Source: SIG440 sp045631525
GTDB lineage: Bacteria; Bacillota; Clostridia; Monoglobales; Monoglobaceae
Assembly (NCBI GenBank): GCA_045631525.1
Contig: JAZQUY010000011.1
Coordinates: 1 to 56,890 of the forward strand
Direction of reading: 5' to 3'
Length of the DNA: 56,890 nt
Shown here: piece by piece, positions 42,210 to 52,110 of the stretch
How the letters are laid out: every line of letters starts with the position of its first letter
Position numbering within the stretch: the stretch's first letter is position 1
The notes under the pieces: generated by a model
The model's input: only the letters and a program-made list of their open reading frames with translations
Databases searched by the model: none
Told to the model about the DNA's origin: nothing
Position numbers and translations under genes: made by a program

Positions 42210-42691
42210 TAGTCTTCCTCCCTGAATATGAACTCAAGTCCACCAAAAGCTATGCTGTCACCACTTTGCAAAACCTTCACGTTTTTGATTCTTGTGCCGT
42301 TCAAATATGTACCGTTTTTGCTGCCCATATCACCCAAGTACCAGCAGCCCTCGTCATACCACACCTGAAAATGCTCAACCGACACAAATTTGTGATTTAT
42401 GCATATGTCACAGTCCTTGCTGCGACCGATTATTACCCCTTTTCCGTTTATGCGATAGGCGGCTTTTATCTTCACATCACCCATTTTTTTGTTTTTCACA
42501 GTTTTTAAAATCGCATAATGGTCGGCACTTTTATCTTTAAGGCCAGGAGTAGCCAGCTGCTCATCCTTTTCTTTCTTACCCATCTTCTTTATATCCATAT
42601 ATATAAGAGCTATTACACTGAAAATAAAAAGATAAATTATGGTCGTAAACACATAGCTAAGCAGAGATGAAATTATAGAATAAGCTGACAT
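42209..42691 (-). CDS. Membrane-anchored FHA-domain protein
   Basis: 160 residues: one membrane segment (about 8-32), then a cytoplasmic FHA domain at about 80-155 with IGRSKDCDI, SVEHFQVW and GSKNGTYLNG. FHA domains bind phosphothreonine peptides, so this protein probably links Ser/Thr kinase signalling to the downstream FtsW/RodA and PBP pair. No kinase gene lies in the window. It heads the operon; GGTGGTGAGG lies before the ATG. Confidence 0.9.
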   Translation of the reverse strand: MSAYSIISSLLSYVFTTIIYLFIFSVIALIYMDIKKMGKKEKDEQLATPGLKDKSADHYAILKTVKNKKMGDVKIKAAYRINGKGVIIGRSKDCDICINHKFVSVEHFQVWYDEGCWYLGDMGSKNGTYLNGTRIKNVKVLQSGDSIAFGGLEFIFREED

Positions 42692-42734
42692 AGCCTCACC
42701 ACCTGTCCTTGGTATTTTTCATAAAAATTAAGTC

Positions 42735-42765
42735 AAAGGCAACCGCGGTCACAGCAGTTGCCTTT
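42735..42765 (-). terminator. Hairpin after the PpiC foldase gene
   Basis: AAAGGCAAC (42735-42743) pairs with GTTGCCTTT (42757-42765) across a 13-base loop, 7 bp after the stop. The following T run is interrupted, so termination may be partial. Confidence 0.6.
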
Positions 42766-42771
42766 TGTTTG

Positions 42772-44166
42772 TTATTCTGCAGGCGCTCCAAAATAATCTT
42801 CAAGATTTATCGTGATACCTGTATCGTTATATTTGCCTTTCTTGATTTTTACCTTTGATGTGCTCATAATGTATTCCATATAATCCTGCATACTTACTTT
42901 TCTTTCAATCCTTTTGATTATGTGATAACCATATGAAGTCTCAACCAATTCACTTGTTTCGCCCACCTTGAGAGCAAAGGATGCATCCTCAAAGGCTTTA
43001 ACCATAGAACCGTCAGCCGCAAAGGTATAACCCTCGTCGGTCGCACCAGGATCCTGGTTGTATTCCTCAACGAGCTTGTCAAAATCTTCGCCATTCTTCA
43101 CTTTTGCAAGAACTTCTTCTGCAGTCTTCTTTGCTGCATCCCGCATCTCGTCAGTAACATCACCTGTCATGTCGTTGTCAAAGGCGATAAGAATGTGCTT
43201 TACTGTTACTTTTTCTTTGGCTTCATTTTTGATAATTTCATCAGCGGACACATATTTTGAAATGTCAGCCTGAACGTCCTTTGACGTTTTTTCAGCAAGT
43301 GCATCAATTTTTTGAACTTCAAACATGGTCTCTTCGCTGTCAAAGCCGTTCTGTTTGAGAGCAAGCTCAAAATTTTCACCATATTGAGCTTTCAACTCTT
43401 CAATGCCATCTCTAATTTTTTTCTCTTCTTCCTCAGTGAGTGCAATACCGTGTTTTTCGCCGTCTGCCACCAAGGAATAAATGGGTATAAGGCTGTTTAG
43501 TCCAAGGCCCTTGGCATATTCAAGATAAGAAAGTCCCGTGGTATATTCTGGCATATCCCACTTGAAATTTTCAATTGACGTCAGCATACCTGTCTGGACG
43601 AGACTTGAAACGCTGTTGAGTCCAAGCATATTTGTTATATACGAAAAGATTTTTTCATCAACCGCTTTGCCGTTGATGGTCATAACAGCATCTTTTTCCT
43701 TGCCAATTATTGTTTTGAAAATGGTGGTAACTGGTGACTGGAATTTTATATTGTCATTCCTACCTGTAAGATAAAGTTCGCTCACCTGCATAGGAGTATC
43801 CACTGCAGTTTTGCTGCCCACGCCCTCACTGTAACAATAAAACGCCGCACATAAAGCCACGAAAAGCGCCACAATCCCTGAAATAATCAAAACTTTTGCA
43901 GTTCTCTTTTTCTTTGCCTCACGAATTGCTGCAAGCTCTTCTTCACTAAGTTCCACCGCTATTGGTTCATCCGCTGCCTGCAATTCTTCGCCAATAATAT
44001 TCTCATCGGATGAAGTTTCTTCATCATCCAGCGGCATCTCTTCAATAGTTTCTTCAATTGCTTCTTGAGCCGTTTCAGCAGAAATTTCTTCGGGCATTAC
44101 CACGTTTTCAGTTTCTGTTTCTTCCGGATTCAAATTTTCGTTTTCCCTTATATTTTCATTTTCCAT
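42772..44166 (-). CDS. Membrane-anchored PpiC/PrsA-type peptidyl-prolyl isomerase
   Basis: 464 residues. Residues 1-85 are very acidic (mostly Glu/Asp) and predicted cytoplasmic; one membrane segment follows (about 89-112, VLIISGIVALFVALCAAFYC). The outside part is a SurA/PrsA-type chaperone with a PpiC rotamase domain (about 310-430: VKHILIAFDND, GEDFDKLVEEYNQDPG, ETSYGYHIIK). It would help exported proteins fold, which fits the many secreted proteins nearby. Unlike PrsA it is not a lipoprotein. It follows mfd by 58 bp, an order common in Clostridia. Confidence 0.88.
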   Translation of the reverse strand: MENENIRENENLNPEETETENVVMPEEISAETAQEAIEETIEEMPLDDEETSSDENIIGEELQAADEPIAVELSEEELAAIREAKKKRTAKVLIISGIVALFVALCAAFYCYSEGVGSKTAVDTPMQVSELYLTGRNDNIKFQSPVTTIFKTIIGKEKDAVMTINGKAVDEKIFSYITNMLGLNSVSSLVQTGMLTSIENFKWDMPEYTTGLSYLEYAKGLGLNSLIPIYSLVADGEKHGIALTEEEEKKIRDGIEELKAQYGENFELALKQNGFDSEETMFEVQKIDALAEKTSKDVQADISKYVSADEIIKNEAKEKVTVKHILIAFDNDMTGDVTDEMRDAAKKTAEEVLAKVKNGEDFDKLVEEYNQDPGATDEGYTFAADGSMVKAFEDASFALKVGETSELVETSYGYHIIKRIERKVSMQDYMEYIMSTSKVKIKKGKYNDTGITINLEDYFGAPAE

Positions 44167-44224
44167 AAGCTTTTCCTCTTTCCTCTTTTATTGATTTGAT
44201 TATACATCAAAAAAGCCAAATCGT

Positions 44225-47200
44225 CTACACTTTTTCAATAAATTCTTTCATAAGTTCAAGATATTTTTCGCCTTTTACGGTTTCGTCAAAATTCCATATA
44301 AGCTTTGGTTTTTTGCCGGACTTTATCAGCGCCTTTCCGTTTTTCATGTACTCGCTTTCAACAAAACTTGAAAAATCGGGGGCATTTTCTCCGTCAAAAA
44401 GCATAATGAGGCTGTTTTTCTGTCCCTTAAGTTCCGTAAACTTCTTTTTTGACGCAATCTTTTGTATAAGCGAAACCGTCATGAGATTGCGTACCACCTC
44501 TGGCACATCCCCATATCTGTCAAGAAGTTCGTCATATACGTCCTCAAAATCCTCCAGGCTCTCAATCGCCGCAATCTTTTTGTATGCCGCAATCCGCTGA
44601 TTGTGTGCCCTGATATAGTCTTCAGGGATAAATGCACTTACTGGGAAGTCAACCAATGTTTCAACCGTTTCAATAATTTCCTCCCCCTTGATTTCACGGA
44701 CTGCATCACCCAAAAGCTTACAATACATATCATAGCCCACGCTGTCCATATGTCCGCTTTGCTGAACACCTATAACATTTCCTGCGCCGCGGATTTCAAG
44801 ATCTCGCATAGCAATTTTAAATCCCGAGCCAAACTCCGTAAACTCACGAATAGCCTTAAGTCTTTTTTGTGCATCCTCATTCAGCACCTTATCTTGGTGA
44901 TAAGTTAAATACGCATAAGCCAAACGGTTTGAGCGTCCAACTCTGCCCCTGAGCTGATAAAGCTGAGCAAGTCCAAGTCGGTCTGCATCCTCGATTATTA
45001 TGGTGTTTACATTTGCTATATCAAGCCCCGTTTCGATTATGGTAGTGCAAACAAGAACGTCAATTTCACCATTTGACATATCAAGCATAACCTTTTCAAG
45101 CTGGCTTTCTGCCATTTTCCCGTGGGCCGTGGCAATGTTCGCATCAGGAATCATATCTGAAATCATTTTTGCCGTCTTTTCAATACCCTGAACACGATTG
45201 TGAAGATAATATACCTGACCGCCTCTTGATAGTTCTTTGACTATTGCCTCGCGTATTACATCAGCGTCAAATTCCATAACGTATGTGGCAACGGGATACC
45301 TGTCCTCAGGCGGCTCCGCTAGCAAACTCATATCCCGAATCCCCGACATTGACATATGAAGAGTTCGGGGTATGGGTGTTGCCGAAAGAGAGAGAACGTC
45401 TATTTCCTTTTTCATTTCCTTTATTTTTTCTTTGTGGGCAACTCCAAACCTTTGTTCTTCGTCAATAATCAAAAGCCCAAGTTTTTTGAAACTCACCGAA
45501 TTCTGAAGAAGCTTGTGGGTTCCGATTACTATATCAATTTCTCCGTCTTTCAGTCCCTTTATGGCCTTTTTCTGCTGTGTGGATGTTGAAAAACGTGAAA
45601 GGTTTGCTACATTGATGGGATAGTCCTTCATTCTCTGCCTGAAATTCACAAAATGCTGATTTGCAAGAATGGTTGTTGGAACAAGATATGCCACCTGATA
45701 TCCGTCCATAATAGCTTTGAAAGCGGCACGCATAGCCACCTCGGTTTTCCCGTAGCCTACGTCACCACAAAGAAGACGTTCCATAGGTCTTGGTCTTTCC
45801 ATATCCCGTTTTACTTCTTCAATGCACCGAAGCTGGTCATCCGTTTCTTCATAAGGAAAAGCCGCTTCAAAATCCTTTTGCCACGGGGCATCCTTTGAAA
45901 ACTCAATTCCTCTCAAGGTTTCCCTTTGGGCATAAAGTTCAACAAGCTCTTTTGCCATATCCTGACAGGACTCTTTCACCCTTTGCTTCGCGCGGTTCCA
46001 TTCCTGACCACCAAGGCTGTTGAGCTTCACTTGTCCCTCGCCTCTTGCGGTATGCTTGTATATAAGATTCAGCTGGTCTGACGGCACATAAAGGCTGTCG
46101 CCGCCCTTATATACGATTTTTAAATAATCTTTCTGTGCACCCTCCACTGTGAGTCGTTCTATCCCCGTGTACTGACCTATTCCGTGGTTTTGGTGTACCA
46201 CAAAATCACCCACACTTATGTCGGTGAAATTTTCTATTCTGTTTTCACGGCTTATTGCCTTTTTCTTGCGCTTTTTCTTTCTGTCGCCAAAAATTTCTTT
46301 ATCGCTTATTACAACCGTTCGTATAAGAGGATATTCAAATCCCGAAGAAAGCGCACCCTGGGTAATCATTATTTTCCCATCATCAGGCAAATCATCAAAA
46401 TTCTCGCTTAAAGTCGCAATAATACCCTCATCCTCAAGTTGTCTGTAAAGATTTTCCATGCGATGCTTTGAGCCCGCCAAAATAATCGTCTTATATTTGT
46501 TCTTTTGATAAAAGCTCAATGCATCATAAAAGAACTCCATTTTGCCATCATATCCCGTAAGACTTTTTGCTGTAAATCCTACCAGTTTCTTTGGCTTTAT
46601 ATCAGGATTTTGATGGGACAGCACATTCATACAAACAAGTCCCATAGATGACAGCTTTTTCATAATTTCCCCATAATCGCCCGCATATTTCATGGAGCTT
46701 CTGGGGATAACCCCTCTATCAAGCATATCCTTGATGTCTTCTGAGAGTCTTGCATCCTCTGCTTTTACAGAAGCTGACACACTGGATGCATCATCAATAA
46801 ATGCAATATATCCCTCTGAAAAATAGTCGAGCAGACACGGCATTTTTTCAGGATAAAACATAGGAATGTACCTATCTCTCGAGGGAAAAACGATGCCCTC
46901 TTCGATTCTTTCAGCGTCACGCTTCAGTCTTGCTATAAGTTTAAGGGTTTCATCTGTCTGGTTTTTCTTTTTGCAGACAGCTGTTGCCTCTTTTTTAAGT
47001 CTTTCCGCACATTCTGTTCTTTTGTCCTTGTCCATAGCAAGTTCATCTGCAGGGGTTATTTTCACCGTTTCTGGTAAATCAGTTCCGCTCACAGTGCGCT
47101 GTGTTTCCACCTGAAATGCCCTGATTGAATCCACCTCGGTATCAAAAAACTCTACGCGGAAAGCCACATCACTCCAAAATGGGAAAAAATCAAAAATCCC

Positions 47201-47734
47201 GCCTCGTATGCTGAACTGACCTGCCCCCTCAACCAAATCGCATCTGGTATAGCCAAAATCGGTCATTATTTTTGGGAGTTCGTCGAGTTCGATTTCGTCC
47301 CCTACTTTGAGTGATATTGACCGTTCTTCATAAAATTCCTTTGAAACGGTAATTCCCCTAAGTGCCGATGCAGTTGTTACAACCGAATATTCACCTGGGA
47401 ATTCTATCAATCTTTCAATAACATCAAGGCGTTTCTTTTTTATATCATTTGCCGCTGCCTCTATGTCATAGAACATAAGCTCACGTTCAGGAAAAAACAA
47501 GACTTTATCCCCAAAAAAGAACTTCATATCTTCAAAAATTTGTTTTGCTCTCAGCTGATTTGGGGCAATCACCAACGAGCTTTTTCCCAATTTTTTCGAC
47601 ACACAAAAAACAAGGTGTGCCCTGACAGAATCGGAAACACCCGTAACACTTACAGGGGACTCATTTTTTTTGAGCCCCCCTATAATTTCCTCAAAGTCAG
47701 CCAAGCTGTCCAAAATTTTGAAAAATCCGTTCAT
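44225..47734 (-). CDS. mfd: Transcription-repair coupling factor
   Basis: A 1169-residue Mfd that frees stalled RNA polymerase and recruits UvrA. Order: UvrB-homology region (about 1-350), RNA-polymerase-interaction domain near residue 510 (SVGDFVVHQNHGIGQYTGIE), translocase with Walker A LLCGDVGYGKTEVAMRAAF near 655, DEEQ box near 758, helicase motif LSATPIPRTLHMS, then motifs TTIIETGLDI and QLRGRVGRS, and the C-terminal domain. Length is normal. It starts 27 bp after pth, the standard Firmicutes order. Confidence 0.97.
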   Translation of the reverse strand: MNGFFKILDSLADFEEIIGGLKKNESPVSVTGVSDSVRAHLVFCVSKKLGKSSLVIAPNQLRAKQIFEDMKFFFGDKVLFFPERELMFYDIEAAANDIKKKRLDVIERLIEFPGEYSVVTTASALRGITVSKEFYEERSISLKVGDEIELDELPKIMTDFGYTRCDLVEGAGQFSIRGGIFDFFPFWSDVAFRVEFFDTEVDSIRAFQVETQRTVSGTDLPETVKITPADELAMDKDKRTECAERLKKEATAVCKKKNQTDETLKLIARLKRDAERIEEGIVFPSRDRYIPMFYPEKMPCLLDYFSEGYIAFIDDASSVSASVKAEDARLSEDIKDMLDRGVIPRSSMKYAGDYGEIMKKLSSMGLVCMNVLSHQNPDIKPKKLVGFTAKSLTGYDGKMEFFYDALSFYQKNKYKTIILAGSKHRMENLYRQLEDEGIIATLSENFDDLPDDGKIMITQGALSSGFEYPLIRTVVISDKEIFGDRKKKRKKKAISRENRIENFTDISVGDFVVHQNHGIGQYTGIERLTVEGAQKDYLKIVYKGGDSLYVPSDQLNLIYKHTARGEGQVKLNSLGGQEWNRAKQRVKESCQDMAKELVELYAQRETLRGIEFSKDAPWQKDFEAAFPYEETDDQLRCIEEVKRDMERPRPMERLLCGDVGYGKTEVAMRAAFKAIMDGYQVAYLVPTTILANQHFVNFRQRMKDYPINVANLSRFSTSTQQKKAIKGLKDGEIDIVIGTHKLLQNSVSFKKLGLLIIDEEQRFGVAHKEKIKEMKKEIDVLSLSATPIPRTLHMSMSGIRDMSLLAEPPEDRYPVATYVMEFDADVIREAIVKELSRGGQVYYLHNRVQGIEKTAKMISDMIPDANIATAHGKMAESQLEKVMLDMSNGEIDVLVCTTIIETGLDIANVNTIIIEDADRLGLAQLYQLRGRVGRSNRLAYAYLTYHQDKVLNEDAQKRLKAIREFTEFGSGFKIAMRDLEIRGAGNVIGVQQSGHMDSVGYDMYCKLLGDAVREIKGEEIIETVETLVDFPVSAFIPEDYIRAHNQRIAAYKKIAAIESLEDFEDVYDELLDRYGDVPEVVRNLMTVSLIQKIASKKKFTELKGQKNSLIMLFDGENAPDFSSFVESEYMKNGKALIKSGKKPKLIWNFDETVKGEKYLELMKEFIEKV

Positions 47735-47761
47735 AACTCAGCCTTTCATATTGTGATATAT

Positions 47762-48325
47762 TTAGCCGTTATATTTTGACATTGCACTCTCAGTGCCATT
47801 TTTGATTATTTCGCCAACAGCCTCAGCGGCTTTCACAGCTGTGGGCACCAGCTCTTTGATTTCCGTTGCCGAAAACTTCCCAAGAACATAGTCCGCCAAA
47901 TCATAATCAGGGTTATCTGGTGCACCCACACCAATTTTTATCCTTGGAAAAACTTCTGACCCAAGCTGATAAATAATGCTTTTCACACCGTTGTGTCCGC
48001 CTGCGCTTCCCTTTGGTCTTATGCGCATTTTCCCAAGGGGAAGAGAAATGTCGTCATAAATAATTATTATTTGGGTATCCTCGGTCTTATACCAGTTTTT
48101 GAAATCCCGTATACATTCACCGCTTAAATTCATAAAGGTCTGGGGCTTTACCAAAACCACCCTTTCACCTTCAATTTTACCCTCGCCGTAAATCCCGTTG
48201 AATTTCACTTTTTTAACGTCTATATTATATTTAGCCGCCACAGCATCAAGGGTCTCAAAGCCCACATTGTGTCTGCTGTTCACATAGCGTCTGCCGGGGT
48301 TTCCCAGCCCTGCAATTATATACAC
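47762..48325 (-). CDS. pth: Peptidyl-tRNA hydrolase
   Basis: 187 residues; cleaves peptidyl-tRNA released from stalled ribosomes. N-terminal IIAGLGNPG, the catalytic His in SRHNVGFE (H19), FMNLSGE and GSAGGHNGVKSI are all present. The start codon is GTG 48325 with AGGAG upstream; the nearby ATG is in another frame. It lies between potD and mfd. Confidence 0.95.
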   Translation of the reverse strand: MYIIAGLGNPGRRYVNSRHNVGFETLDAVAAKYNIDVKKVKFNGIYGEGKIEGERVVLVKPQTFMNLSGECIRDFKNWYKTEDTQIIIIYDDISLPLGKMRIRPKGSAGGHNGVKSIIYQLGSEVFPRIKIGVGAPDNPDYDLADYVLGKFSATEIKELVPTAVKAAEAVGEIIKNGTESAMSKYNG

Positions 48326-48346
48326 TCATTTCACTCCTGACGGTTT

Positions 48347-49387
48347 TTACTGTGCTTTCACCTTGGTCCAAAGCTCTGCGCAATATTTTTTCGTTTCTGG
48401 GTCCTGATACCTGAAAAACTCATCGTTTTCACCGTTTTGGCGGGGATTGTACGCACTGTTTCCGCTGTATACAGTTTCTTTCAATTTGTCAAAAACGCTC
48501 ATTACAGATGATGTGTAGCCAACTGTCTCAGAATTTTTCATAGCGTTTTCCGGCGTTATCATAAAATCAATGAATTTGTGTGCAAGGGCTGTACTTTGGC
48601 AATCCTTGGTGATAACCATAGCATCAATCCAGGAGTTTGTTCCCTCACCTGGCTCAAAATAACCGAGTTTCTCATTTTCTGACATAATATATGCCGCATC
48701 ACCCGAATAAACAATGGCAATGGCTTTGTTGCCTGATACCATGCTGTCAATAACTTCGTCACCCACATATATTGGGTTTACCATGTCCCTTTGTTCGACA
48801 AGCCACTCGTATGCCGCATCAAGTTCCGCTTTGTCAGCGGTGTTCAGCGAATATCCCAAAGCTTTCAACGCAATCATAAACGAATCGCGTTCAGAGTCGT
48901 ACATATATATATCATCTTTATATTTTGGGTTTTTAAGAAGTTCCCAGCCATCTTCAAGGTCTTCTTCTGCCACCACTGTCTTGTCATATAAAATTCCCAC
49001 AGTTCCCCAAAAATAAGGAACGGTATACTTATTTTCTTCGTCAAATGGCTGAGACAAAAGTGCAGGGTTTATTCCGTCATAATTTGAAATCTTTGATTTG
49101 TCTATTTCCTGAAGGTAACCTTCTTTCAAAAGACGTTCAATCATATAATCAGACGGAATGATTATGTCATACTGTTCACCGCTCATAACCTTTGTATACA
49201 TAGATTCGTTTGAATCAAAGGTTTCATATACAACCTTGCAGCCGTTTTCTTTTTCAAAGGCTGAAAGGAGCGATGTGTCTATGTATTCGCCCGCATTGTA
49301 AACTTTAAGAACAGGTTTTGCCTCACCGCAGCCTGAAATGGCACAGACAAGACCTAAGCAAAGAATAAGACTAATTATTTTTTTCAT
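48347..49387 (-). CDS. potD: Polyamine ABC transporter substrate-binding lipoprotein
   Basis: 346 residues; the extracellular spermidine/putrescine-binding component. A lipoprotein signal (MKKIISLILCLGLVCAISGC, lipobox ISGC with Cys 20) is followed by the PotD-like fold with VYNAGEYID, MSGEQYDIIIPSDYMIERL and PYFWGTVGILYD. The ATG overlaps the end of potC by 17 bases, with AAGAAGG upstream. Confidence 0.92.
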   Translation of the reverse strand: MKKIISLILCLGLVCAISGCGEAKPVLKVYNAGEYIDTSLLSAFEKENGCKVVYETFDSNESMYTKVMSGEQYDIIIPSDYMIERLLKEGYLQEIDKSKISNYDGINPALLSQPFDEENKYTVPYFWGTVGILYDKTVVAEEDLEDGWELLKNPKYKDDIYMYDSERDSFMIALKALGYSLNTADKAELDAAYEWLVEQRDMVNPIYVGDEVIDSMVSGNKAIAIVYSGDAAYIMSENEKLGYFEPGEGTNSWIDAMVITKDCQSTALAHKFIDFMITPENAMKNSETVGYTSSVMSVFDKLKETVYSGNSAYNPRQNGENDEFFRYQDPETKKYCAELWTKVKAQ

Positions 49388-50174
49388 TGATAGTTACCTT
49401 CTTTCTTTTGATTATTGGAACTATATTAACAACCGCCACCGCTATAAATATAACGACAATAACAATTGTTGAAAGCGCGTTTATGGTTGGGTTTGTTCTC
49501 TTTGTCATATTATACACAATCATCGAGATATTCATAACGCCGTTGCCGCTTACGAAATATGAAATAACAAAATCGTCAAAGGACATTGTAAAGGCAAGGA
49601 GCACTCCTGCATAAATCCCAGGCTTTATCATTGGAATTATTACCTTTCGAAGTGCCTGCCAAGGTGTTGCACCAAGGTCCATAGCAGCGTTTGCAATGTT
49701 GTTGTCAAGACTTCGGACTTTTGGATAAACGCTTGTTATCACATAAGGTGTACAAAAAGAAATATGGGCAAGAAGCATTGTCACATACCCCTTGTCAATC
49801 TTCATAGCGGTAAAAAGCAACATAAGACCGATTGCTGTAACAATTTCAGGATTCATAATGGGAATGTTGTTTACATTGAGTATCCATTCTTTAATCAGTT
49901 TTCTGTGCCTGGTAAGACCGATTGCTGTTATTGTCCCAAGAATTGTGGAAATAGCTGTGGCGAGAATTGCCACACTCACCGAAACCCACACCGCTGACAT
50001 AATTTCCTGATTTTCAATAAGCTCCTGATACCACTTAAACGAGAACCCCGTAAATTTTGTCAGTGACTTTGATGAGTTGAATGAAAATATCATCGTAATA
50101 AATATAGGAAGATAGAAAAACGCGAAGCAAAGGGCTACATAAAATCCCATTGAAATTTTTGCCAACCGTTTCAT
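49371..50174 (-). CDS. potC: Polyamine ABC transporter permease PotC
   Basis: 267 residues, six membrane segments, with the EAA-loop region of binding-protein-dependent permeases (NAAMDLGATPWQALRKVIIP followed by MIKPG). The ATG at 50174 has AAAGGGGG upstream; the longer frame from 50219 has none. It forms the membrane channel with PotB. Confidence 0.92.
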   Translation of the reverse strand: MKRLAKISMGFYVALCFAFFYLPIFITMIFSFNSSKSLTKFTGFSFKWYQELIENQEIMSAVWVSVSVAILATAISTILGTITAIGLTRHRKLIKEWILNVNNIPIMNPEIVTAIGLMLLFTAMKIDKGYVTMLLAHISFCTPYVITSVYPKVRSLDNNIANAAMDLGATPWQALRKVIIPMIKPGIYAGVLLAFTMSFDDFVISYFVSGNGVMNISMIVYNMTKRTNPTINALSTIVIVVIFIAVAVVNIVPIIKRKKVTINEKNN

Positions 50175-50202
50175 CACAAAACCCCCTTTAAAACCATTAG
50201 TT

Positions 50203-51021
50203 TTAATTGTCTGCCGCATCCACCTTTTTCATCCAGCGGATAGCGAAAAGAATAATCACCGCAAGAATAATGGAAATGGCACTGCCGAAATTCCAGTCTC
50301 CTACCGATACAAACTGACTTTCAATCAGATTACCCATCAACACATACTGTCCACCGCCCAAAAGTTTGGGAATGACAAATGTAGATATGGACAAAAGGAA
50401 TACCATAATAACCCCATTGAGTACACCGGGAATTGACAGCTTGAATACCACCTTGAAAAAGGTCTGCATTGGATTTGCCCCCAAATCGTACGATGCCTCA
50501 ATAAATGATTTATCCATTTTGCTGAGGGATGTATGAATCGGGATTATCATAAACGGCAAAAAGTCACATACCTGACCAATCATAACCGCAAAATCCGTAT
50601 ACATCATTGAAACCGGCTCAAGTCCCAGCTTTGAAAGGAGTGCATTGAGAAGTCCGTTATCAGACAAAATGCTTATCCACGCATATGTACGAAGAAGCAT
50701 ATTTATCCACATAGGCACGGTAACCAGAAGTATTAAAACGTTTTGAGTGCTTTCTTTGAATTGTGCAATTATATATGCAAGGGCATAACCAAGCACAAGG
50801 CATATAGCCACAGTAAGAATGCCCAGCTTCAATGACTTGAGAAACACATTGAGATACACCGGCTCTGCAAACCTCTTAAAGTTCTCAAAGGTGAACTGAA
50901 TATTTATAAGTGAATTTCCGCTGTTGGTAAATGCATAAAGAAGCATCATAATAAGCGGTATTATGATAACAACGGCAGACCATACAATATAGGGTCTCAC
51001 CAGTTTTTTGAAATATCTCAC
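50203..51021 (-). CDS. potB: Polyamine ABC transporter permease PotB
   Basis: 272 residues, six membrane segments, with an EAA loop (IEASYDLGANPMQTFFKVVF). The start is GTG 51021, 8 bases after GGAGG; the longer reading from ATG 51054 begins inside potA and lacks a good site. It pairs with PotC and is energised by PotA. Confidence 0.9.
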   Translation of the reverse strand: MRYFKKLVRPYIVWSAVVIIIPLIMMLLYAFTNSGNSLINIQFTFENFKRFAEPVYLNVFLKSLKLGILTVAICLVLGYALAYIIAQFKESTQNVLILLVTVPMWINMLLRTYAWISILSDNGLLNALLSKLGLEPVSMMYTDFAVMIGQVCDFLPFMIIPIHTSLSKMDKSFIEASYDLGANPMQTFFKVVFKLSIPGVLNGVIMVFLLSISTFVIPKLLGGGQYVLMGNLIESQFVSVGDWNFGSAISIILAVIILFAIRWMKKVDAADN

Positions 51022-51038
51022 TATATCTTCCTCCGCTA

Positions 51039-52076
51039 CTATACCATCTTCCACATTACGTGAATATCTTCGGGCCCAAATGAAAGACCTACCGTCTTGC
51101 CCTCTTCACAAAAATCAGTGGTGTGAATCATATAACTTCTGTAAGTTGATTTCACCATAATTTCATAATGAACGCCCTTGAAGACAACACTTTCAACCAC
51201 GCCCGTGAGCTTTGCTCCCTCTGGACTCACTATATCAATGTCCTCAGGTCTTAAAACAACTTCAACTTCTTCGTTGTCCTTAAAACCCTTGTCAACACAT
51301 TCAAATTCAAAATCGTCAAAGCTCACCAGACAATCGCGAATCATAGTGCCTTCTATTATGTTTGATTCACCGATAAAGCTTGCAACAAACCTGTTTTCAG
51401 GCTCGTTGTATACATCCGTGGGCGTTCCTATCTGCTGAATATATCCATCATTCATAACCACCACAGTATCGGACATAGAAAGAGCTTCCTCCTGATCGTG
51501 TGTTACATAAATAAATGTGATTCCCACTTCCTTTTGGATTTTTTTAAGTTCAAACTGCATTTCTTTACGAAGCTTTGCATCAAGTGCCCCAAGAGGCTCG
51601 TCAAGAAGGAGTACCTTTGGCTCGTTAATAAGAGCCCTTGCGATTGCCACACGCTGTTGCTGACCGCCTGAAAGGGACGTAACGTCACGTTTTTCAAAAC
51701 CCGAAAGACCCACCAGGTCGAGCATACGTTCAACCTTTTGTTTCACAACCGTTTTTTCGGTCTTTTTTATGTTAAGTCCAAAAGCAATATTTTCAAAAAC
51801 ATCAAGATGAGGAAAAAGTGCATACTTTTGGAATACGGTATTTACTTCCCTCTTATACGGCGGAAGCTTTGAGATTTCAATTCCGCCAAACAAAAGCTCA
51901 CCACTGTCAGGCTCATCAAAGCCTGCAATAATCCTGAGAGTTGTGGTCTTTCCGCAACCCGACGGACCAAGAAGCGTCAAAAATTCATTTTCGTAAATTT
52001 TGAGATTTATTCCCTTTAAAACCTGTTGATCATCAAAGGTTTTTGTTATATTGTTAAGTTCTATCAGAGTATTCAT
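51039..52076 (-). CDS. potA: Polyamine ABC transporter ATP-binding protein PotA
   Basis: 345 residues. Walker A GPSGCGKTT (37-45), signature LSGGQQQRVAIARAL (135-149), Walker B VLLLDEPLGALD (155-166) and a C-terminal TOBE-type regulatory domain. It drives polyamine uptake through PotBC. ATG 52076 was chosen because TGGAGG lies 6 bases upstream; the frame opens further up at 52103. It is the first transporter gene, 34 bp after the regulator. Confidence 0.95.
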   Translation of the reverse strand: MNTLIELNNITKTFDDQQVLKGINLKIYENEFLTLLGPSGCGKTTTLRIIAGFDEPDSGELLFGGIEISKLPPYKREVNTVFQKYALFPHLDVFENIAFGLNIKKTEKTVVKQKVERMLDLVGLSGFEKRDVTSLSGGQQQRVAIARALINEPKVLLLDEPLGALDAKLRKEMQFELKKIQKEVGITFIYVTHDQEEALSMSDTVVVMNDGYIQQIGTPTDVYNEPENRFVASFIGESNIIEGTMIRDCLVSFDDFEFECVDKGFKDNEEVEVVLRPEDIDIVSPEGAKLTGVVESVVFKGVHYEIMVKSTYRSYMIHTTDFCEEGKTVGLSFGPEDIHVMWKMV

Positions 52077-52110
52077 TTTCATCCTCCAATCAGATTTTTT
52101 CATTCATTTT

